From: Neonectria sp. B-13
Lineage: Eukaryota > Ascomycota > Sordariomycetes > Hypocreales > Nectriaceae
Length of the DNA stretch: 64,000 nucleotides
NCBI GenBank assembly: GCA_002682825.1
Contig: NOKP01000032.1
Span: 372,001-436,000 of the forward strand
Direction: 5' to 3'
This document shows, piece by piece, positions 33,609 to 44,981 of this stretch. The notes below the pieces were generated by a model that saw nothing but the letters and a program-made list of their open reading frames with translations, was not told the DNA's origin and made no database searches. The translations under genes were made by a program, and so were the position numbers. Positions within the stretch are counted from its first letter, which is position 1, and each line of letters opens with the position of its first letter.

Positions 33609-35693
33609 ATGGCTCGGACAACTCAAATCTTTGCTGTATTTATAGCTTTGCTTAACAACATTGTTCTTGGCAATGTTGTGCCTCAGCGGGCTATTGAAAA
33701 AGATCAAGACCCAGAGATTCTACTACACCGAGCTATCGAAGCATTAGGCGGCAGCGATGCCATTTCGAAGGTAAACACGGTCATGCTGCAAGGTCCACAG
33801 TAAGCATATTCGAGATTTCATAAAATGCATCAATTAATTGTCGGTAGGGTTTTCCGTACCAAGTCGATTCCAGAGGCTGTTTCTTTGGATCAAGTTGATA
33901 CTGTGGTGGTCACATCTGGTGGGCAGAACATCACTTACAACTATTACGAATCGTTCGTAAGACAGCGACTCGATCGTAAACACACGCTGGGTCGTACGTA
34001 GCGATTGGAATGATTTACACAGAAGCTATCTGACTGACGTGATATAGCACTTTGGATCTATAGCCGTCCGGATCTTCGACCCATGGAATACTCTTTCATG
34101 GTGGAAGACGCTAACAGGTCTTTCGCCGCTGTTGTCGAGGGGAGCTACAACATCTTTGCACCTGATGCTCCACCTTCTGGATACCTAGATGGTCTGCGAA
34201 GCCCATGTCAGAAAGAGGCTTAGGCTGATGAATTTTAGGTGAAATTGCTGGTTATTTGATCACCGATGCTTATCGGTGGGATCCTTTGTTAGTCAACAAG
34301 GTACGTAATCAGTTGTGTAACTTCACAATGTGTCACTAAGGTTGGGACATTAGATCCTCACCCACGGGAATTTTAGTTTCAACAAGGAAATCGTCGACGA
34401 GGACTATGAGTACCCAGCAGGTGTGTAACATCTCGTTATCCAGCGGATTCTAGATAACTAACTCCTCTAGTTTATGACAAAACCTTAGGGTTATCAGTAC
34501 TTCTTGATCCCGACACTTTTCTGCCCTATATCATTCGATCTTACGAGGCTCATCCATTCTTTGGAAATTCGACATACGATCTTCGAGTTTACGACTACTC
34601 AGAGCACGAAGGTGTCTTGTTCCCGCAAGTTTACAAGACGATTTACAACTCTCATCTCATCATCACTGATTGGCGAGTTGACAATGTTGTGGTCAATCCT
34701 AAGTTGAACGACACCTTCTTCAGCGCTCCTATTGTCAAACGTACAGAATACGACACCCCGGTTTACAATTCATTCAACACTGCTGAAATTGGTGAGAAGT
34801 ACACTAACTATCTCTGGGATGGTCCTTTTAACAGTACTGTTGATGAACTCGTCGCTACACAATGGGATGACCTACCTGGTGTCTGGGCTCTCAAGCTTCC
34901 TCAGTTGCGTTTCTATAGGCAGCTACTTCTCGAGTTTGATGATGGTGTTGCTATAGCAGACTGTCCTCCCCAGCAGAGCCGGATTATCATTGAATGGGCC
35001 CAGAAGAACCTGAACAAGACTGTCAAGTATATCTTGGTTAGTGTTTCCGCGAGGATACTTCTGCTTGTAATCTAACCAGAACTAGCCTACACACCATCAC
35101 CATGATCACGCCATGGGCCTACCAGACTACATCAAGGCAGGTGCCAAAGCTGTCGTGCCTGACATCGCTACGAACTATTACTCAAAGATTGAGGGTATTG
35201 AATTCGAAACCTACACGTATACTGAGTCTACATTGGTTCATTGAGGATGATTTATTGACTTTATGCAGACGTAATAAGCCCCACGTCATGGAGGGCAACG
35301 GCTTCCGCGCTGTTCTTATCCACATGAAACAGGGCATTCATGCGGAAGACCACATGTATGCTGTTGTGATGCCTACCAACGTTGTCGAAAACAGCACAGT
35401 AATTGTGTTTGACGCCGACCACGTTACTCGAGGGGACGAGATCTTGGACAATAACGACCACGCTGAAATATGGGAGCTTATTTCCTCTCTTTGGGACTAC
35501 AAAGTTTCCGAAAACGCTCAGTAGGTGTTTCTAGAACTCTGAGCTACCTGCAATACTAATCAATGTTAGAATTGTCCCTGTTCACGGGCAAGAGCCTGTC
35601 CTTCAGTTGTCTGTGCTTGTTAACGCTACTGGATTCAATTACCCATCTTTCTCGCCGCTTGATTTCGATATCACTGGAAACGGAAGGCAGTAA
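33609..35693 (+). CDS. Secreted metallo-beta-lactamase-fold protein, paralogue 2
   Basis: Nine exons (33609..33799, 33848..33993, 34048..34191, 34239..34300, 34354..34420, 34471..35036, 35086..35216, 35269..35520, 35570..35693) give 560 aa. Exons 1-7 have exactly the same lengths as in paralogue 1 at 19.9 kb. The N-terminus is a signal peptide (IFAVFIALLNNIVLGNVV). The N-domain has LLHRAIEALGGSDAISKVN and IFAPDAPPSGYLD. The MBL motif PTHHHHDHAMG puts HxHxDH at residues 395-400, the same numbering as the paralogue. AVLIHMKQGIHAEDHMY, VIVFDADHV and VPVHGQEPV follow. The donor of intron 2 could alternatively be 3 nt further left (GTCGTA), which would change one residue. It is probably an extracellular metal-dependent hydrolase of unknown substrate. 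Confidence 0.88.
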
Positions 35694-35780
35694 CGAGTAT
35701 TGTCTTTATCGGTATTATATCGTTTGATAATTTGACGATGTTTGCCGAGGAGTATATCATCGTTCTTCTTGTGATTATCT

Positions 35781-35817
35781 CAGCCCAGGTTGAGACCAGG
35801 CGGTCACAACCAGCAGA
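35781..35817 (-). repeat. Dispersed repeat with stem-loop, copy 2 (inverted)
   Basis: The reverse complement of the block at 13891-13927 (34/37 identical) retains the stem GGTTGTGACC / GGTCTCAACC. The flank to 36000 is AT-rich and gene-free and probably belongs to the same element. Confidence 0.55.
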
Positions 35818-36110
35818 GCCGTGCCACCCCCACTTTTTCATTCCTAATTAATGTAAGGAGCAACATATGAGGGAATGACTGCGCTCCATGTTCTATAAAT
35901 ACACATTTATTTAGCCCTTAGATAAGAGCCTTAAGCTCCTTAGCTATCAATACACCTGATTATATAGGACTACCTTTTTATATATTATTAAACTATAATC
36001 TATATTGCTCACTATAATATCTTGGGCATCCACTGGTTGACGATGGAGCACCACCTGGCTTGTCTCGGTGTCTAGTCGGGACTTCATTTACGGACTAACT
36101 GCTCTCGCAG

Positions 36111-37616
36111 TGTGATGGAAAACGACCCGCTTGTTCCCAATGCTTCCTTCGGGGGCGTAAGTGCCCAGGATACCAGGCCAATTTGATCTTCCGCCCTCCT
36201 TTGGTATCACACCTGCCCACTGCAAAGCGGCATGATCGTCGGAATTCATGGACTAAGCGGGAGAAGCTCAAGCAACGTGCCGATCCTACCGAGCAACGCG
36301 CCCTTACCCCAGGTCTAGCTCCTACCCGTGCAATATGCTGGCCGCTGCGTGACGTCATTTCATTTTGCGTCCAGAACTTCGCCCTCGCAAGCGAGCTACC
36401 TCTCCTCTCAGACGATCCAAAGGTATCGCAGTCTCGAATATGTAGCTCCTGAATAGAAGTGCTCCCGGAACTGGTTGGCAGAGGAGAAAGTAACCTTCTT
36501 CCTCCGGCCATCAGAGCCCTTGGGGTTTCTATCGCAGCGATAGGCCGCGACGGTTGGGCGCCGATATCTGATGCCTTGGAAGCAAAATGTTCAGCACTTA
36601 CCACTCTAAAAGACACCCTCTGTGGTCCCAGGGTCTCGCCTTCCGATGAGTTAGCCGCAGCCGTCATGTGTCTTTTCTTGTCAGAGGTTGTGTCTTACCA
36701 ATGCCCAAACTCCGTTCTCGTTTAGGCTAACGCACTTTCCGTAGAAGTTGCTGCCCACCTCCAACGCCAGCTCCGTGGTCCACGCAAAGGGTATTAGTGA
36801 CCTGATTCAGCTTTGTCGCCCCTATTTCTATGCGTCTGGGGTTCCTCACAAACTCTTCGTTGGATTTCGACCGGCTTTTGTACATACCCTAAGACCCCTG
36901 CCTGACGTACCCATTAGACTAACTTGACAGATTCTTAACGCGTTCGACACCCGTACATCAACTTTCCTCGCGACAGATGAATGGAAAATTGAGCCGTTCC
37001 GCGTCGTCCCTACGGTGCCTTTACAGGCTGTCATGAACGAGGCCATTGAGATCCCTTCAATTCTAGAGAAGCTCAACAGTTCCAAACTTGACCCCGCTAG
37101 CGCATATCCTGTGACCCCGAACCTCTTTTCAGATTCGTCGAAATACTCGGTCGCCTTTCCCGATGGTAACGGTCGACCCAAGTTTCCTCTGGAGGTCCTC
37201 TGTGGTGGCCAGTGTCAAGAACAGATGGCCAAACCCATCTCTGGTTCTTGAATATCACGGTAGCTAATTGCTTTACCCATCTCTAGGCTTTCTGGATTAT
37301 TTTTGCCACTCAGATTAGACAGTTGAGAGCAGAGTTCCCCGGCTTGATGGAACAAGGGAAAGAGGTGGATGGTCAAGCCCCGGAAAGAACACATGTCTCC
37401 CAGAAGATTATCCAAGAATCAGTCCGGATCCTGCAGAGCGTCGGGTTCTTAACGCAGGATGAGATAAAACTTTACGGAATTGCTTCAGCGGCTCTCCCAC
37501 TCCATACAACTTGGAAGGTTCTCGATACGATAACAACTCTGGCACGGATACATGCTCTAGCAGTTGTCAGAAATTTATTGAGAGGATCCTTAGTAAGGGA
37601 TTCGGAGACGTTCTAA
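36111..37616 (+). pseudogene. Decayed Zn2Cys6 transcription factor, copy A
   Basis: After an apparent acceptor (CTCGCAG) the second half of a Zn2Cys6 cluster is readable: CDGKRPACSQC and RGRKCPGYQA. The first half upstream no longer gives GCxTC. The fungal-specific TF region continues: DVISFCVQNFALASELP, PELVGRGE and DELAAAVMCLFLSEV. Then come LIQLCRPYFYASGVPHKLFVGFRP, an intron-like gap and ILNAFDTRTSTFLATDEW. Further on are NGRPKFPLEVL, then FWIIFATQIRQLRAEFPGLM and the long helix to 37616. A TGA at 36450-36452 replaces an expected Trp (SRICxSWIEV pattern seen in copy B), and other frame breaks occur near 36725 and 37250. It is a nuclear regulator by family and no longer expressible. Confidence 0.75.
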
Positions 37617-37725
37617 TGCCTAGGAAATATTTAGAAGCCTCAAGATCGGTTTTGTGATTCTCTGCCATCTCAATTGTCATGGCTTGATGTGGACTGCGGA
37701 AGTCTTCTTGAGCCTTTCGAGAATT

Positions 37726-38100
37726 TCAGGGCCTCTCCCTAGGATGTCTTCCGTGGCACTTTACAAAAAATATATTACCACGGCCCCTATCAATTGTTTC
37801 AAAGTGTTCAAGGGTGAAGAAGTGATGGCCACAGCGTGATGATGTGGAGCCCCCTTCCTCGATAGGTGTTGCAGTCCGTAGCTTGATATTATGCTTATAT
37901 AGTACATACTCTGAGTCTAGAGGAACAAGTCCTGCTCCTCTAAAATTTCCTTGGATATTGCTCTTTATCATTGCGGCATGGAGTGCAGCATGAAATGCTG
38001 TACGTACCCTGAGTGAGACGTGCTGCTCGTTGGATCGCAAGACCTGGAGAATAGAACAACGCCGGATTGAGACCACACTAGCTTCTGAGCAGCCCTGCAA
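37726..38100 (-). mobile_element. Fot/pogo transposase C-terminal fragment
   Basis: The minus strand reads FHAALHAAMIKSNIQGNFRG then AGLVPLDSEYVLYK and LRTATP. This is the C-terminal region that follows the DDE domain in Fot/pogo transposases. It is the very part missing from the relic at 4.4-5.2 kb. No catalytic domain is present here. Confidence 0.75.
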
Positions 38101-38893
38101 GCTGTCGGAGCTGCTGCTAAGAAATATGAGAAGTTAATGGGTATTGCTGGCTTATTTTATTGGCCAGACACCCTGTAAGGTTATCACCGAGTTGGGGGCG
38201 AGGTGGATCATCGGGGCTCATGACGTGGGCTTGTTGACAGCGGGTAGCCGTGCCAACCCTAATCGTATCAGGAGCCTCCAGACTAGTAAATTATAGAGAT
38301 GATGGAGGGTCTGTCATCAGAGATGTTGCTGTGTAGCCTGATTTGTGTATACGACTCTCATCTACCACCCCAGCGATTGATTCAACTTAAGGTTTTCATC
38401 CATCAGCGCATGCTGTATCTTCAGTCAACCAACACGGCCCCGGCTTATCACTCGTTAATGATCACTCCAACATTTCTGTTTACTCTCGAATAGTCCTTAA
38501 AAATCGTCTCAGGCGTGGTTTCTCCGTCGAAAGATAGCCTACTCTGGTCTGTTTGGCTCTGACCGTCGCCTAGCCCTCTCTTGCCTTTGCCAAGCCCTAG
38601 GACTATGACACAGTTGAGTAAGTTGCATATTCAGGATTCAAAGGCAGTTCACTTAGAGCCAAAAAGGAAGAAGTGAAGTACCTTCACTGGTACTATATTT
38701 AATTATCGCTCCATCTATCCTAGTCTCTTTTCTTCCTCCTTCTTGCTCCGGTTCAAACAACTGGCAGTACTTGCGGCTTGATCTGCCAGTGGATAGGTCC
38801 GCCAGTAGGGCGTAAGGATTGGCCTTTCTATTAATACTGATTGGGAACATCATAATATAATAAGCTTATCAGTTGTGAACTGGACCATGCTTT
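38101..38893. other. Intergenic region
   Basis: 3' of the beta-glucosidase gene; no gene recognised. Confidence 0.45.
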
Positions 38894-41572
38894 CTATCCT
38901 TGAGCTGTACCTAATGGGTTGAAGGTGGTAGTGCTAGCAATGTCCCTGCTGCTAAAAGCAGCATGCAACACAAACTTGCCGGTGGGGATAAGCCATTGCT
39001 GCTCCACGACATCCCAGTAGCTGATATCCCGGCGCATGAGATTAAACTTCAATGTCCTTCTCTCACCGGGCGAAAGCTCAACCTTCTCAAAACCTCTCAG
39101 CTGCCGTGGTGGGGCGGAGACACTATCGGGGAACGAGATGTAAAGCTGGACAACAGTAGACCCAGTAACATCTCCAGTGTTTCGAACGGTAGCCTCAGCC
39201 TCATAAATTACTTCCCATAGTGCAGGATTACCCCCTGGAACAGTCTTGAGGTCTTGAGGCGCGGAAGAAATGTTGAGCTGGTTGCCACCGTGACGGATGT
39301 TGAGATCTGACAGTTCAAAGCTAGTGTATGATAAACCGAAGCCAAACTCATACTGGACGGAAATGTTATGGGCATCGTAGTATCGATAGTCAATCTCAAG
39401 GCCCTCTGTGTACCACGACTGCCAGTCATCAACACCAAGTGTAGTAACGTTGGTAGTGGGCGGGGTGTTGACATCGCTGGCATTCCTTGGGATTGTGTAT
39501 GGCAGTCTACCCGATGGGTTGGTTTGACCATAGAGAACATCCACGATTGAGTTCCCCGATTCTTGACCAGGGTAATGGGCGAGTAAGATGGCCGTGACGT
39601 TGGGATGGTCAGCCCAGGGGATAGTGTTCAGGCCGCCCGAGTGGGTTACAACGATCGTGTTAGAACACGACTTGGCAACGCTGGCCACGACAGCTTCTCC
39701 GTTCCAATCGACGTACAGCTGACCCCGATCTAGACGTTCGCTGGCGCGTGTCTTCAAAAAGATGAGGCAGGCATCAGGCTCATGGCCAACCCAGAGACTC
39801 GTCACATTTGAATTGGCAACGAGGGTGTTGTTTGCCCAAAATTGGACTAGAGCACCGTCCTGGGCAGCCCGTCTTTGGATAGCTTCCAGAGGGGTGACGA
39901 GGTATGTAAACCGTGCATTTCCGGAGCCGCCGCCGATTGCGAGAGTTCCAAACTCGTTCGTGCCACGGATTAGAGCACCCTGGGTATTTGGGAGAATGTC
40001 GTTACCAAACAGGCCAATGTTCTTTGGGGCCTTCAAAGGAAGAGCGTTGTTCTTGTTCTTGAGAAGAATGGTTGACTCTGCTGCTTGACGTCGGATGAGA
40101 TCGCCATGATCGCTTCGGACATCTCGACTCTCAGATCCCGACAAGTTCCAGGAACCAAAGAACTCGTTCTTGCTGAAGAAGTTGTTATAAAGAACCATCG
40201 CAGGATCGAGTGAAGGAAAATCCTGATCTTGGCGTAGGAAGTAGTAGGGAGTGAGAATCCTAGCAGCCATGTCGTTCAGACGAGCCTCGCTCAATGTGCC
40301 GTTCTTGATGGCTGTTGAGACGTTGTAGCCGAAATAGGACTGATAACCGTCGCCGGAAACTGGGGTTCGTGGCGCGATGAAGCCAGGCTGGTCCATGTCT
40401 GCGCCAGCCTCGATTGATGCAAGCCCGGAGTGGAGCCCTTCCCAGTCAGTCATAACGTAGCCCTGGAAGCCTAACTCGGTCTTCAAGAGACCATTGAGCA
40501 GTTTCGAGTTTTGGCACGCATAAGATCCGTTGACACGGTTGTAAGAGCACATTACAGAGGATGCGTGAGCGCGGATGGCGTTGGCAAAGGGCCACATGTA
40601 AATTTCATCTGTGGATAGCCCGGCATCCCTGAGTTAGCTTTCAATTGCACGGAGAGCTGAAACTGCCATGAGAGTTAACACTTACGAACGGTTCTATCAT
40701 CAGCATTTGATGAGTAGGCAGAGTGTTTCAGAGTTCCATTTGGATGGTAGACGGGGTCCCGCGCGGTCTCTTGTTCGTACAGAAGCCAATGTTTCACTGT
40801 TGCCTGGACTCCTGCATCTTGGATACCTTGCACTGCCTGTTCCATAGCGACACCTGTTAGGTAAGGATCAGGAGAGAAACCCTCCCAGTTCCGACCGCCG
40901 TATGGGGACCGGCCCAAAGGACCAGCAACGGGACTGGTTCATAGTGATTAGCCTTTGAAGGAGGCAGGATGCTGTTATCTGCACTCACGCAAGAGCCACT
41001 TGTGCACCCTTGGCTCTATACTCTCGACCCATGGCATGGTAGCGGTGGTAGAAGAGTTCTCGATCCCACGAGGACGCGATAGTAATACCCGACGAGAACA
41101 CGCTCACATAGTTGGCCATTCGAACACCGTTTGGGCCGTCTTGGAGACATAGACCGCTAAAGTTGAGGCGCGGAATAGGGTTGATATTTCCAATGCATGG
41201 TCCTGGTGCGCCGGTGACAAGCCAGACTTTCTCATCTAGAGTCATCTCTGAAATGAAGTCTTGTGCTTTTTGGAAAGCGCCCTCCCAGCCGCCATGACCG
41301 GTCATGTTTGCTAAAGGAACCAATATCAGCCATTTCATATCCTCTCGGCAAGTTTCTCGAGTTCCTGCGTTTCACCCACGTGAAGGATATACCGCCTGCG
41401 AATCTCCATACTGGCCAAGGATCGTGGTGTTCTCAGGTTGGATCCATTGGAAGTCATCCGGAGATCTCTGGCCGACATCGCCAACGTTGTTCTGAGCATA
41501 CACCAAAGGCAGGACTGTAACACTCCATAATATGTCTCGAAGACTACAGGCAGATTTAGTTGTAAGAGTCAT
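38894..41572 (-). CDS. Secreted GH3 beta-glucosidase
   Basis: Four exons (41380..41572, 40989..41310, 40686..40933, 38894..40608) give 825 aa in frame. The third junction restores the family motif as DDRTVHEIYMWPFA when the acceptor CCACAG is used; the nearer CTCAG acceptor would break frame. A signal peptide (LWSVTVLPLVYA) starts the protein. Domains in order are the GH3 N-terminal barrel (LQDGPNGVR, KHWLLYEQE, the nucleophile in VMTDWEG, Asp near residue 309), the C-terminal sandwich (STILLKNKNNALPL, THSGGLNTIPW, LAHYPGQESG) and a fibronectin-III-like domain (LRGFEKVELSPGE) to the end. It hydrolyses beta-glucosides or cello-oligosaccharides outside the cell. TATA lies 85 nt upstream. Length and motifs are normal. 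Confidence 0.93.
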
Positions 41573-41656
41573 GGTGCGAGGAAGAGTAGTTAATTAATGA
41601 GAATGGATTTCCAAGGACGCTGGCGGGTTAATGATGAGGGGACAGAGGTTGCCAGG

Positions 41657-41665
41657 CTTTTATAG
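41657..41665 (-). promoter_or_regulatory. TATA box of GH3 gene
   Basis: The minus strand reads CTATAAAAG 85-93 nt upstream of the ATG. Confidence 0.6.
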
Positions 41666-43481
41666 AAGTGCTTTACCTGAGCAACTCAACGGAGATGATT
41701 ACATATTGCCAGCCACAACCAGCTACACAGGCAAAGTGCCTGATCACCTCCCAACACTGTCGTGCGGTCGTGCGCCGAGGAATCTAGTTTGGTGTGGAGG
41801 ACTCCACTATACCCCCGACATTTCCCCATGGGCGGCTTCTCTTAGCGCGGGCTGGGGAGAGCGTTTTTGTAAAAGAAACATGGGGTTAGCATGAGAGCAG
41901 TGCGTCCACTAGCACCTTCGTAGCTCATGGGACACTTCTAACCTGGCTCTTACTGGGGTTAAGCGTGGAATAGTGAATTGAAGTAGATAGCGTGGCCCCG
42001 GGATCCAGACCTGACAGAACTAATACTAATGGCACTTGCGTTGACAAAGCGGTACCTGATGAGAAAACAGCTTTGTCAGCCTTCGTCATTTTATTCACTC
42101 TGAGAATACGTTTCTCCTAGGTTGTTGGGCAGTTGCATTCCCCTACGTTTTTGTTTCTCCTCGTCTTCTCTGCCAGCCAGCAGATGCTCTCAAACAAACC
42201 ATCCAGTTTAAATGGGGTTAATCATTGGGCTCAGGTCACGGTTCGGTCCGATTGCGATTCCCTGAACCCCAAGCCATTCCTTCATAGTCTATTGCTTAGC
42301 ACTGCAGCTCTGCACTTGAGCACTAATGTGTACCACACTCGACAACGGCATCGCCGGCTTCATTCACCAGCCAATGTGAGGACAGAGCCGCGTGGCTTGA
42401 ATAGCGGAATGCTGGCGCTCATTACGGGGTGAAAGAAAACTTTGCTCGGTCTTGAAACACAACTTCTATGGAGCGACCGGCCCAGTTAATCCTTTGTTAG
42501 CGATGACAAGTCTTGGCGGTATATACTTCTTAATTCGGTTAGTTAAGTGAAGCACTGTACCGGTTAGTGCTTCCCTCATTTCGGCCCGAAAAGATGACTT
42601 AATGTGTCATTCATTGATCAGTGCTCAGTGCTTCACGGACACGGAGCGATTCTGATCGTCATGGATTGCAATTGGCTCCCGTACAGGCATGTTCGATTTG
42701 TTCTTGCAACCCTCTCTCCGGTTAACTCGGAACTACCAAGTCCAACTTGCCCCCAATGGGCATAACAAAACATCTTACAAAGCGCTGCAAACAAGTCGGA
42801 GTGTGTATGTAAGTCGTCCGGTTCTAGCTTAGATGATTCTAGTTCTAAGCTGATAAAACAAGCACGATCTTTTTCTTCTTTTTTTTCCTGCTTTTCTCTA
42901 TAGAAACATAGTGTGTGTTTCTAGTAGAAGTACCAACAGGAGATCTACATGAAGAACCCTATAAGTTTTGGTCAAGTTACAGGAATCACTCCATTCCAGC
43001 ATGGCATTGGCTCCAAGGCGCCTTGTGTTGAGCCTGTCGCCCGTCAGCGGGATATACAGGCGAGGCTAGACTGCCGCGATATCGCTCAGTTCTTAAGAGG
43101 GGATCGAGAAAGACTCTGGGCTGCACGAGGCGTTCTTAAAGGGACAAGGTCCACTGAGGAGTGTTGCCGCACCACTCGGCTAGCCGAGCCCAGTGACTAA
43201 GAAAGGAGAACTGGAAAGAAGAGAGTCGTATGCAGTACGCACTACAGCGGATCTTCAGGTAGTGACGAAGACAGAGTCTCCGTGGGTAAATATGTAAAAG
43301 AATCTACAATTTTCCATTGCAAGATTTTGGGTAAAGAAATGTGCATCTCTAGGTATACCCTCTCAAAGGGCACATATCACCTTCCATTCGAGATTGCCTT
43401 TCCTCTGCTCTCTACCTGCCAGGATTCAGAGTCGATTGTTTAGAAGTCAAAGCCAAGAGACCAGGAAGATTCCAGCGAGAT
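41666..43481. other. Intergenic region
   Basis: Divergent upstream region of GH3 (minus) and the arrestin-like gene (plus). A single TCGGTCCGA core at about 42243-42251 resembles the centre of the sugar-pair operator, but lacks its TG/CA flanks. An 83-codon ATG frame at 42949-43200 has no recognisable family. A pyrimidine-rich tract lies at 42871-42900. Confidence 0.45.
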
Positions 43482-44315
43482 ATGGCGGCTCAGCAGGAAC
43501 TCATATTCTTACCACTTGATCCACCACTGTCTTCGATACTAGCAGGTTTAGGATTCTGCACAACCTCGGGGACGCTTCACGTCAATAAGATTGTTTCTAA
43601 AAGGAGACTGGCAACAACTGCAGGGCCCTCACCTAGGCAAATCCCCATACTGCTGCTAGACGCAACGCTCTCTTCGCCCGCAGTCCTGTATTCAGAGGAG
43701 ACAGTGCCATTGCGTCTCTTTCTGTGGAAGTTCCCTGTTCCAACCGAAGACCTATTTCCAGTTCAGCTTTGGAGCCTAGTCATCAAGCTCCAAAGTAGGA
43801 TAATAATTGCGATAGGCCTTCCACGCACTTCGTGGACATCATCCTGTGAGCTTCTGTGTCTCGCTGGGCTCAAAAGAGCGGTGGCCAATGCTCAGGCGAC
43901 TGAGGAGACGTCGGATGTTACTCCCCTGGTAAACATAACTGTTCCAAAGGTCACACCCAGCTTTACCGCCTGTACGGTCCGGGGAGATTACTCGCTCGAG
44001 GTGATGGCCGGATTCACATTTGGGAATAGTGCGGAAATAAGTGTAAGACATGCCGCACCCCTTGAATAGAATTTGATGCTAATTGTTGCTCCTATTCAAT
44101 AGCCGATCAAGATTGTCATCAATGTGGAGATTCATTCTGGCACTGGAAAAGAGCCCGATCTCGGAATTTGTGGGAATGGCCGTCTAAACCTTGTCCCCTT
44201 AAGGGTTGGCTGCTTGGAACATCTGGCTGCTGGTAAAGGGATAGCCGAAGACCCACGTACGCGTTTGCTCTGGAAGCTCTTCGTTCCAGCGTCAACCCAA
44301 ATTTGGACACCCTAG
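43482..44315 (+). CDS. Arrestin-like domain protein (tentative)
   Basis: Two exons (43482..44042 and 44103..44315; donor GTAAGA, acceptor AATAG) give 257 aa. The pattern of the fungal arrestin-like fold is visible in three places. These are TVPLRLFLWKFPVPTEDLFP with LWSLVIKLQSR (N-domain strands), then a VPKVTPSFTACTVRGDYSLE strand as in the C-domain edge, then PIKIVINVEIHSG after the splice. Arrestin-like adaptors link plasma-membrane transporters to ubiquitin ligases. This protein is short, at the low end for the family, and no PPxY motif is visible. The splice is clean and no stop interrupts it, so the gene may be real. The family assignment is moderate. Confidence 0.55.
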
Positions 44316-44487
44316 GGTCACAGAAAATGGAGATTCGGCACACTTGCCACCCTTTATGGCAAAACTCGTCGACTTGCTGAGCTTGGTCGCGATTTAACAC
44401 AAGGGGGTCATTGTTAAATTCACCGGCGGGATCTTTGTCAACGGGTGGTACGGGCAAATCAGTAGGGCATCCAGCCATGGTTGTAAG

Positions 44488-44882
44488 GAGGGGACGTCGT
44501 GGAGCTGACCACCGGCGGGTTACACCGCCACGCAAGTCGGTATTCCGAGGACGCTGAGTGTGGCGTTTGAAGTGTTGGCAACATGGGTGGCACCTTGGCC
44601 GATGGGACAAATTGGACCGGCGAGGGCAGGCCTTTGGCTGAGCAGCTGGCAAGTTACTATGCTGGTTGCAGGGATCACAGTGTTTTGGGTCTTCGACGAT
44701 AAGCCTGTCATCTCGGCCAGCGGTCTCGTAGGCGGAACGATGCTCAGCCGTCTGGGACTGAGAGGCTTTGACCTTTGTGCACAGATCATCGTCCAGGAGG
44801 TGAGAACTTGGGCAAACGCTTGGCGAGTAATAAAGCACGAGACTGACAGTCCACTCAGGATGTCGAGGCCGAAAGTCGCGGC
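44488..44882 (+). pseudogene. Ferroportin (SLC40/FPN1-type) fragment
   Basis: One exon-like block reads GGYTATQVGIPRTLSVAFEV, then LATWVAPWPMGQIG, RAGLWLSSWQVTMLVAG, VFWVFDDKPV, VGGTMLSRLGLRGFDLCAQI and IVQE. A clean donor GTGAGA (44800) and acceptor CTCAG (44858) then lead to DVEAESRG, exactly the continuation in fungal ferroportin-like proteins. After that the frame is lost, and no N-terminal TM segments precede 44488. It is the remainder of a metal-exporter-type membrane protein, truncated at both sides, 100 bp from the potassium transporter stop. Long frames on the opposite strand here are its shadows. Confidence 0.75.
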
Positions 44883-44981
44883 GGGTGAGAGACGACAAGA
44901 CAATGATCAAGCAGGGACCTCCCGGCCGTCCTTTCATCCTCATCTAAGAACCTTACTCAACCTCCCTGGAACTGGACTGGG

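Noticed and set aside
40609..40685. Shorter version of this GH3 intron using the nearer CTCAG acceptor
   Set aside because: It breaks the reading frame; the CCACAG acceptor restores the conserved TVHEIYMWPF motif.
42243..42251. Single TCGGTCCGA site upstream of GH3 as part of the sugar regulon
   Set aside because: Only the 9-bp core matches; the TG/CA flanks of the true operator are missing and the distance is about 670 bp.
44119..44943. 274-codon and 127-codon minus-strand frames
   Set aside because: They are antisense shadows of the ferroportin fragment and of the arrestin-like exon 2.
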